Position numbers and translations under genes: made by a program. From Cyclina sinensis (lineage: Eukaryota > Mollusca > Bivalvia > Venerida > Veneridae), in NCBI GenBank assembly GCA_012932295.1, contig JAAONU010000018.1, positions 242,206-306,205 on the forward strand: a stretch of 64,000 bases of DNA, read 5' to 3'. Numbering within the stretch: the stretch's first letter is position 1; the number at the start of each line of letters is the position of its first letter. Under the pieces are notes generated by a model. That model was not told the origin of the DNA and made no database searches. It saw only the letters and a list, made by a program, of their open reading frames with translations. Positions 57,772 through 64,000 of this stretch are shown one piece after another.

Positions 57772-58503
57772 TATGTCCTAGAAGGAGGGCATATAGTTCT
57801 TGAACTGTATGTCTGTCTGCTCATCTTTTCTTCTGGAAACTTTAACACTGCCCATATCTTCCTTATTAGTGAATGGATTTAGTTCATACATAACATCCTT
57901 ATGGACAAGACCTTCCTACTGACATATGTTTATGTCACCTTGACCCGAATAACTTTGACCTTGACAGTCCAGTTGTCAAAAATACTTGATACCGGTCATA
58001 ACTCATGTATTTCTCAACAGATATAGTTCATGTTTGCCCACAACAGCTCTTTGAGTGAGATCTTCCCAATGACATATATATTTTTTACCTTGACCCCTAA
58101 ATGAGCTTGACCTTGCGGTCAATTTGTCAAAAAAACAACACTTCTTTTGAATCAACAGATTTAGTTCATGTTTGCACACAACAACCTTCTTGGAGAAACC
58201 TTCCCAATGACATATATTTTTTTTACCTTTACGCCTAAATGATCTTGACCTAGAGGTCGAATGGTAAAAAAAAAACACTTCTTTAGAATCAACACACTTA
58301 GTTAATGTTTGCACTCAACAACTCTTTGGGAGAGATCTTCTTATGGCATTTATTTTTTGAAACCTTAACCACTAAATGACCTTGACCTTGAGGTTAATTT
58401 GTCCAGAAAACACACTTCTTATGAAGGATCTACAATCAGGTCCTCAGCATTAAGGCCAAACCACCACTTTAGGGGCATTGTCATCTTTAAGTGAAAGTTC
58501 TTG
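57772..58503 (+). mobile_element. TATGCCCC-type hairpin-ended element, diverged copy
   Basis: It starts TATGTCCTAGAAGGAGGGCATATAG, then TTCTTGAACTG. Four diverged units contain GACAAGACCTTCC, GACATATATTTTTTACCTTGAC and TTAGTTCATGTTTGC. It ends AGGGGCATTGTCATCTTTAA, GTGAAAGTTCTTG-TT at 58503. It begins about 120 bp after the DUF5054 stop codon, so it may lie in the 3' untranslated region. Confidence 0.8.
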
Positions 58504-58785
58504 TTCCTGAAATTCAGGGGTATTATCATCATCATGCTTTAAAAAAAATGCCACCCGTTGTCTGATTTCATTTTTCTTGCTTTGCTGTGAACATATTTTG
58601 TCTCACAGGCAGAGAGTTTAGTCTCAGTGGGGTTTTTTTTCACACAATTTTAACATACCTTTGCAATTGAAGTAATATTTATTACTGGTGATACCTTTTT
58701 TTAATCTGTTGGACTAAGTCAGTAAATGGCTTATACTTCATAGTTAGAAAAAAAGATGGATTGAAGTGATTTGTGTACCATTACT

Positions 58786-59505
58786 TGTAAACAATAAAGA
58801 CATAATAATGGGACACTGAAGGACGTAGGATGTAAACAATAAAGACATAATAATGGGACACTGAAGGATGTAGGATGTAAACAGTAAAGACATAATAATG
58901 GGACACTGAAGGACGTAGGATGTAAACAGTAAAGACGTAATAATGGGACACTGAAGGACGTAGGATGTAAACAATAAAGACATAATAATGGGACACTGAA
59001 GGACGTAGGATGTAAACAATAAAGACGTAATAATGGGACACTGAAGGACGTAGGATGTAAACAATAAAGACATAATAATGGGACACTGAAGGACGTAGGA
59101 TGTAAACAATAAAGACATAATAATGGGACACTGAAGGACGTAGGATGTAAACAATAAAGACATAATAATGGGACACTGAAGGACGTAGGATGTAAACAAT
59201 AAAGACGTAATAATGGGACACTGAAGGACATAGGATGTAAACAGTAAAGACATAATAATGGGACACTGAAGGACGTAGGATGTAAACAGTAAAGACATAA
59301 TAATGGGACACTGAAGGACGTAGGATGTAAACAATAAAGACATAATAATGGGACACTGAAGGACGTAGGATGTAAACAATAAAGACATAATAATAGGACA
59401 CTGAAGGACGTAGGATGTAAACAATAAAGACATAATAATGGGACACTGAAGGAAGTAGGATGTAAACAGTAAAGACATAATAATGGGACACTGAAGGACG
59501 TAGGA
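58786..59505. repeat. 45-bp minisatellite, 16 units
   Basis: The unit is TGTAAACAATAAAGACATAA, TAATGGGACACTGAAGGACG and TAGGA; the array is 720 bp long with only scattered point differences (CAATAAAG/CAGTAAAG, CATAATAA/CGTAATAA). The high uniformity suggests recent expansion. 45 being a multiple of three keeps three minus-strand frames open (259, 283 and 246 codons), which I reject as genes. Most units contain AATAAA on the + strand. Confidence 0.96.
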
Positions 59506-60040
59506 CGCAAAAGAACTGCAATTCAAACTAGTGTTTGAAAGGTTCAGAATTAATGTTTGTATATACACATGCTGTATGAGCAGCGTGAAAGTCATATTTG
59601 ACTGTTTTGCAAAAATATCTTACTTATTTTATACTTATAAAGTATGGGAGGTGTGCAATACTTTCCAGGAGTTGGGCTTGCCATGGCTACAAAGCTCAGT
59701 TTGTCTTATGTCTGTCATTCTTGACAGCATACTCCACTCAACACCAAAGTCTTTTTTAAACTGTTCTTAAATTTCACTACTAAATTTTTGGCTTTCTAAC
59801 TTTTTTTGTCTCTGTATTTTATTTCAGAAGAAAATATGTATGATATTAAACAATTTATTGATTACTATGTCAGTTGTTTCTTTATATATGGTACTTCCTG
59901 AAGGAGACAGTGGTTTCTCATTTTAACTAGATAAAGTAAAATGTGATACCTCATATTTCATAGATGCATTTTCTTAAAATTCTAAGCTTCAAGTGAGGGT
60001 AAGGGTTAGGAAATAAAGTAAGTAAGATAGGTAAGATTTC
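59506..60040. other. Intergenic, nothing recognised
   Basis: AT-rich sequence without recognised genes. A short GGGTAAGGGTTAGG run lies near 59997. Confidence 0.5.
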
Positions 60041-60624
60041 TGGGGCCATATTCATAAAGCTCGTAAGTTTTTAAGGAAAGAAATTGCTTAACTTGAATAA
60101 ATCCCCTAAGGTAAAAAATTCTGTAACTTTTGTAATCATTAATCACCTAAAGAAATTCCTTAGGTAAGATTTTTCTTAGGATAAATTTTCACATAAGGTG
60201 AAAATTTCATTCAAAAACATTTTCTCTAAAGTTATTACAAGAAATAAAACGGTTTTATTCTGGAATTGCAGACATTCTTACGGGACAATGTTGTTGTTGT
60301 TGGTACGTATCCGGATAATATAGGAGTGAGTCATTTTCAACAATGACAGAATTACACAAATAACATTGCTGAAGATAGTGTATACTTACTAGAGCTATTA
60401 TTGTAAAAAAAATGAATGCACAAAACGTTTGCTAATCAGCCATTTTTGTTTCAAGATTTTTTCTTTAACTTTTAAGGCAGCATATGAGGTACCTTAAATT
60501 TCAAGGAGAAAATCGACAGAAGTTAAGGAATTTTTCACCTGAGGAGTTTTATGAATAGGACGTAAGGAAAATCTTAGAAACTAAGGGAAAATTTTCCTTT
60601 ATGAGGTTTATGACTACGGCCCCA
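60041..60624. mobile_element. Fold-back MITE with GGGGCCATATTCATAAA ends
   Basis: The left end is TGGGGCCATATTCATAAAGC and TC. The right end inverted is TGGGGCCGTAGTCATAAACC and TC. Subterminal TAAGG-type motifs are spread in both orientations. It is 584 bp without coding capacity. Elements with a GGGGCC..ATTCATAAA end are widespread in marine invertebrates as far as I recall. The target duplication is unclear. Confidence 0.8.
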
Positions 60625-61447
60625 GGTCTTCATAGGTCAAGTTAATCTGCTTTGTAACACAGGACAGGCTGCGATATGTGCTGTAACAAATGTTTATTAT
60701 TACATGCCAAGTAAGTGTTGATAATGCACAGGTTTACCTTTTATAAACTATGTTAATTTTTATATTATGTTGTATTATCAATATCTACTATGAAACAGTG
60801 TACATTATATTTCCAAGCTTTTGCTGTAAAATGTATAATATGAAAACTTTGGTAAAATGACTTGAGGTAAATCAGTGATTTATAATTTCTTATACTTTAG
60901 AGTTTAGTTTTGTTAATTTTCGTGTTATTCAAAGAAGTTAGCAACTATTTTTTATTTCATATTTATAAAAAGAACAATTTTTCTCTTTTTTTGTGAGGAT
61001 CACAAATTATGGGCTGGAAAAAGGGTCTGAATCTTTGTATGGAGAATTAACAACTTTTTATTTAGAATGAAGGCTAGCACTTGCACTTCCCAAGATAGAA
61101 TATCTGGAGATTTTTTTTTTTATCAAAAACTGAAGCACTGAGTCTAACACAGCCTTTACACAGAACAGATAATAAAAAACATGCAGGTTAAAAATGGGTC
61201 AGTGAAAGGAATTTTCATCTGTAAGAACTATTTAATTGCATTGTATGTATTTTACTACTATTTAGGTATTATTAATTTCACTTGTGCTGTTCTTGTTATG
61301 AAAATTTTTAAGGCATTTATGAATAAAATTTGATGTGAAAATGTTTAGTTTATCTTTTATTCTTCTTTTTTTTTTTTACAAGGAGTTGAACTTTACTTTT
61401 GAAAAAGTGTTTCCCTCAGAATCATATACACACAAATATGCAAATGA
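60625..61447. other. Intergenic, nothing recognised
   Basis: AT-rich single-copy-looking sequence leading into the 41-bp minisatellite. Confidence 0.5.
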
Positions 61448-62023
61448 TACTGAATTATCCGATATCAAGGTGTCAGTTAAGATACATGTACTGAATTATC
61501 AGATATCAAGGTGTCAGTTAAGATACATGTACTGAATTATCAGATATCAAGATGTCAGTAAAGATACAAGTACTGAATTATCAGATATCAAGGTGTCAGT
61601 TAAGATACATGTACTGAATTATCAGATATCAAGGTGTCAGTTAAGATACAAGTACTGAATTATCAGATATCAAGGTGTCAGTTAAGATACATGTACTGAA
61701 TTATCAGATAGCAAGGTGTCAGTTTAGATACAAGTACTGAATTTCAGATAGCAAGGTGTCAGTTAAGATACATGTACTGAATTATCAGATAGCAAGGTGT
61801 CAGTTAAGATACAAGTACTGAATTATCAGATAGCAAGGTGTCAGTTAAGGTACAAGTACTGAATTATCAGATAGCAAGGTGTCAGTTAAGATACATGTAC
61901 TGAATTACCAGATATCAAGGTGTCAGTTAAGATACATGAACTGAATTACAAGATATCAAGGTGTCAGTTAAGATACATGTACTGAATTATCAGATATCAA
62001 GGTGTTAGTTTAGATACATGTAC
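61448..62023. repeat. 41-bp minisatellite, about 14 units
   Basis: The unit is TACTGAATTATCAGATATCA, AGGTGTCAGTTAAGATACAT and G. Two main variants, ACATGTAC versus ACAAGTAC and GATATC versus GATAGC, are arranged in blocks. The GATAGC type occupies the middle of the array, which indicates local spreading of one variant. Confidence 0.94.
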
Positions 62024-64000
62024 AAAAGATGAAATGAGTCCATTAATATAAGTCTTTATATAGAGTTGTGAGGATAGTGAATAATTACAAATGAGCACTT
62101 TTAGTGGCTTTATGCATATCAGTGGAATACCTTGTGAACACTATCCCAGTCTTTATGAAGCATGGTCAGAATGTTTGTTTCAATGATTGCCAAGAAGAAT
62201 TTTTAGCTGGGTCATGTTGGGTCAAAAACTAAGTGACCAGCTGCTTTGTGAACACTTTAGAATGATTGTTTTGATTACTCAAGACTGAAACTTAATTGCA
62301 TGGAATAAAAACCCATGCTTTCAAAATAAAAGTAAAAAACTCTTACCTCTGTATGACAGATTATATTGGACCTTGATGTTTTAGTAAGGACAGTAGTGTA
62401 CAGGTGAGCAGTATGTGGCAGGTGTGATGCTCATGTTTCAGTTTGAACAATCTCTGCTTTTTGAACAGATCAAGAAAACATACAGTATGTTGAATAAACA
62501 TCTTGAGAGATATTTCAGCAACTTGAAGTCACAGCTTGCTCTTACGCATAGAGATATTGCTTGATTCTTAAAAATAGTTTTCTAATGTATTTTTAAAGAC
62601 ATTTAACAAGGAACAATCTGTTGTTTTTTTTAATTATACATGACAAATATTGCCAAGGATCAGCATTAGTTGCAGAAGCATGAATTCATAACTAGTAGTG
62701 ACGGAAAAAGCATCCAGGACCAGGTTACAAACTACACCAAGATACAAGAATATTTATTTACCGTCGGATATTCACAACAATAAACATTAGCTCCAGAGCT
62801 ATTTTCCGACAAAAGTATAATAAAACAAGAATAAAGCAGCTGTAAAACAAAATAAGACATATTAGAACATAAGACATATACATACATTAAAAGCAAGCTA
62901 CTACATACATAATACTAGCAGCACATAATTAAACACAAAAAAACACAGGTAAAGAATAAAAAAAACCATGCTTTACTAAAAACAGTGCACAGCACTGAGA
63001 GAAAAAAAAAGCAACAGAAACGGGGAAAAAGCAAAAAATAAGCTAAAAGGACTGCACAATATATAAACAAAGCATGGCACCATAAATGTAAGTGTTCCTC
63101 GGACCTAAAATTTGGCAATGAACTTTAAAATTTATTACATTAACTGCATTAATAATAATTTATCAAGAAAATAATTTTACTTCTAAATAGACATAGATCT
63201 ATTGTTAGCATCAAACTGAAAACACTTCCAGAACCTCGATAGAGTAATTATCACGATATATATAATTCTACCTTGACACCGATTTGTTTACAATTTTCTA
63301 GAATAAATTGACAGTTCACGCTCATATGTCTATTTTCAAAATTGTTACAAGTTAAAGAAGACTTTAAGATCCTTCTGTAAGTATAATATCTTCCTGTCTT
63401 TACATGTTATAAAGTTAATCGAGGGAAAATTGTGCACCGCGGTCCGGTGAGCCATTCCTATAAGTTTTTGATTAACATGTCATCCATTCATCATAGCCCA
63501 ACAAATTGTGCGCCAGGGCTTTTTATTATATAGACGATGGTCGCCCTTCGCGCACAACCCACTTACGATTCAAAACAATGCGGAAAGGTTTTCTTCTATG
63601 TGTATATGCCAGCGACCAGAATCTCGTCGCTAACTTTGACGGCTTCATAGCTGTAAAGCTTATTCCAAACTGAATCAATATAAGAGAAAATAGATAAGAA
63701 AATTTTATGTTTTTACTGTTTTGGTCCTTGAAATAGATTTATAAACCAGCTTGAATGTAAAACCTCGAAAGGAAATACAGGCGAAATCAAACTTTTGAAT
63801 TTTTGCATGTTGCTTTGATCCTCGTGAGGGGTGCTGGAGGTTTCGTCACACTACCGGTTCGTCACACTTATTTTTCTGTACAAAACAGGTTGAGGTTTCG
63901 TCACAATTAATTTATATAGAAAACTGCCAACACGGCGACAAGGTGTTAATAACAAGCAATTATTTATATGATCTGAATGTCTTATTGATCTAGTTCAGTT
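62024..64000. other. Right end of window, no gene recognised
   Basis: Mostly AT-rich. A fragment at 62140-62260 (TATGAAGCATGGTCAGAATG, GGGTCAAAAACTA) is related to the core units of 50839-51961. A segment at 63500-63830 resembles 39780-40090. Near the end, TTTCGTCACA occurs three times (about 63840-63910). No exon was identified. Confidence 0.5.

Noticed and set aside
58731..59595. Three overlapping minus-strand open frames of 246-283 codons
   Set aside because: They lie on the 45-bp minisatellite, whose period is a multiple of three, so all repeated frames without a stop stay open. No non-repetitive protein sequence.

Overview
The window is eukaryotic nuclear DNA. It is AT-rich and intron-rich, with classical GT-AG splice sites. 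It is saturated with dispersed repeats carrying the motif family TCAAGGTCA / GGTCACAGTGACC, which is typical of bivalve mollusc genomes. I read it as a bivalve contig; that assignment is an inference from repeat style and gene content.

Two protein-coding genes can be followed exon by exon, both on the + strand. Gene 1 (exons from 2224 to 17739) encodes a C2H2 zinc-finger protein with ten fingers, a basic/acidic linker with an AT-hook-like stretch, and a Q/N/E/S-rich tail. Its upstream exon(s) lie outside the window or were not recognised. Its seven visible exons join in frame (642 codons plus stop), and the first intron uses a GC donor. Gene 2 (37112 to 57649) is complete: 13 exons join in frame to 733 residues with a signal peptide. 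The protein matches what I remember of the DUF5054 family, proteins related to GH38/GH57-type glycoside hydrolases that are known mostly from bacteria and fungi.

The region between the genes (about 18.3-37.1 kb) is a graveyard of mobile elements. It holds a + strand Ty3/Gypsy integrase fragment (24.5-25.4 kb), a CTG/TTA minisatellite (25.6-26.2 kb), and a decayed minus-strand Ty3/Gypsy element (about 26.4-30.6 kb) with one recognisable LTR and a G/C-tract insertion. It also holds a poly-C repeat block (31.9-33.0 kb) and a decayed non-LTR reverse transcriptase (34.7-36.6 kb).

Introns and flanks carry a hAT-type MITE with a perfect 8-bp target duplication (765-1490), other fold-back elements, a 5'-truncated non-LTR tail, and six minisatellites in all. 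They also carry at least nine copies of a structurally uniform set of elements. Each begins with a hairpin (TATGCCCC... or AGCTCACC...), repeats that sequence inverted near its other end, and finishes with a second hairpin followed by CTTG-TTT. Many contain internal tandem repeats of about 150-230 bp. One copy is nested in another repeat whose intact paralogue shows the empty site, so insertion was into a T run with little or no target duplication. This fits a non-autonomous Helentron/rolling-circle family and is the most interesting structure in the window.
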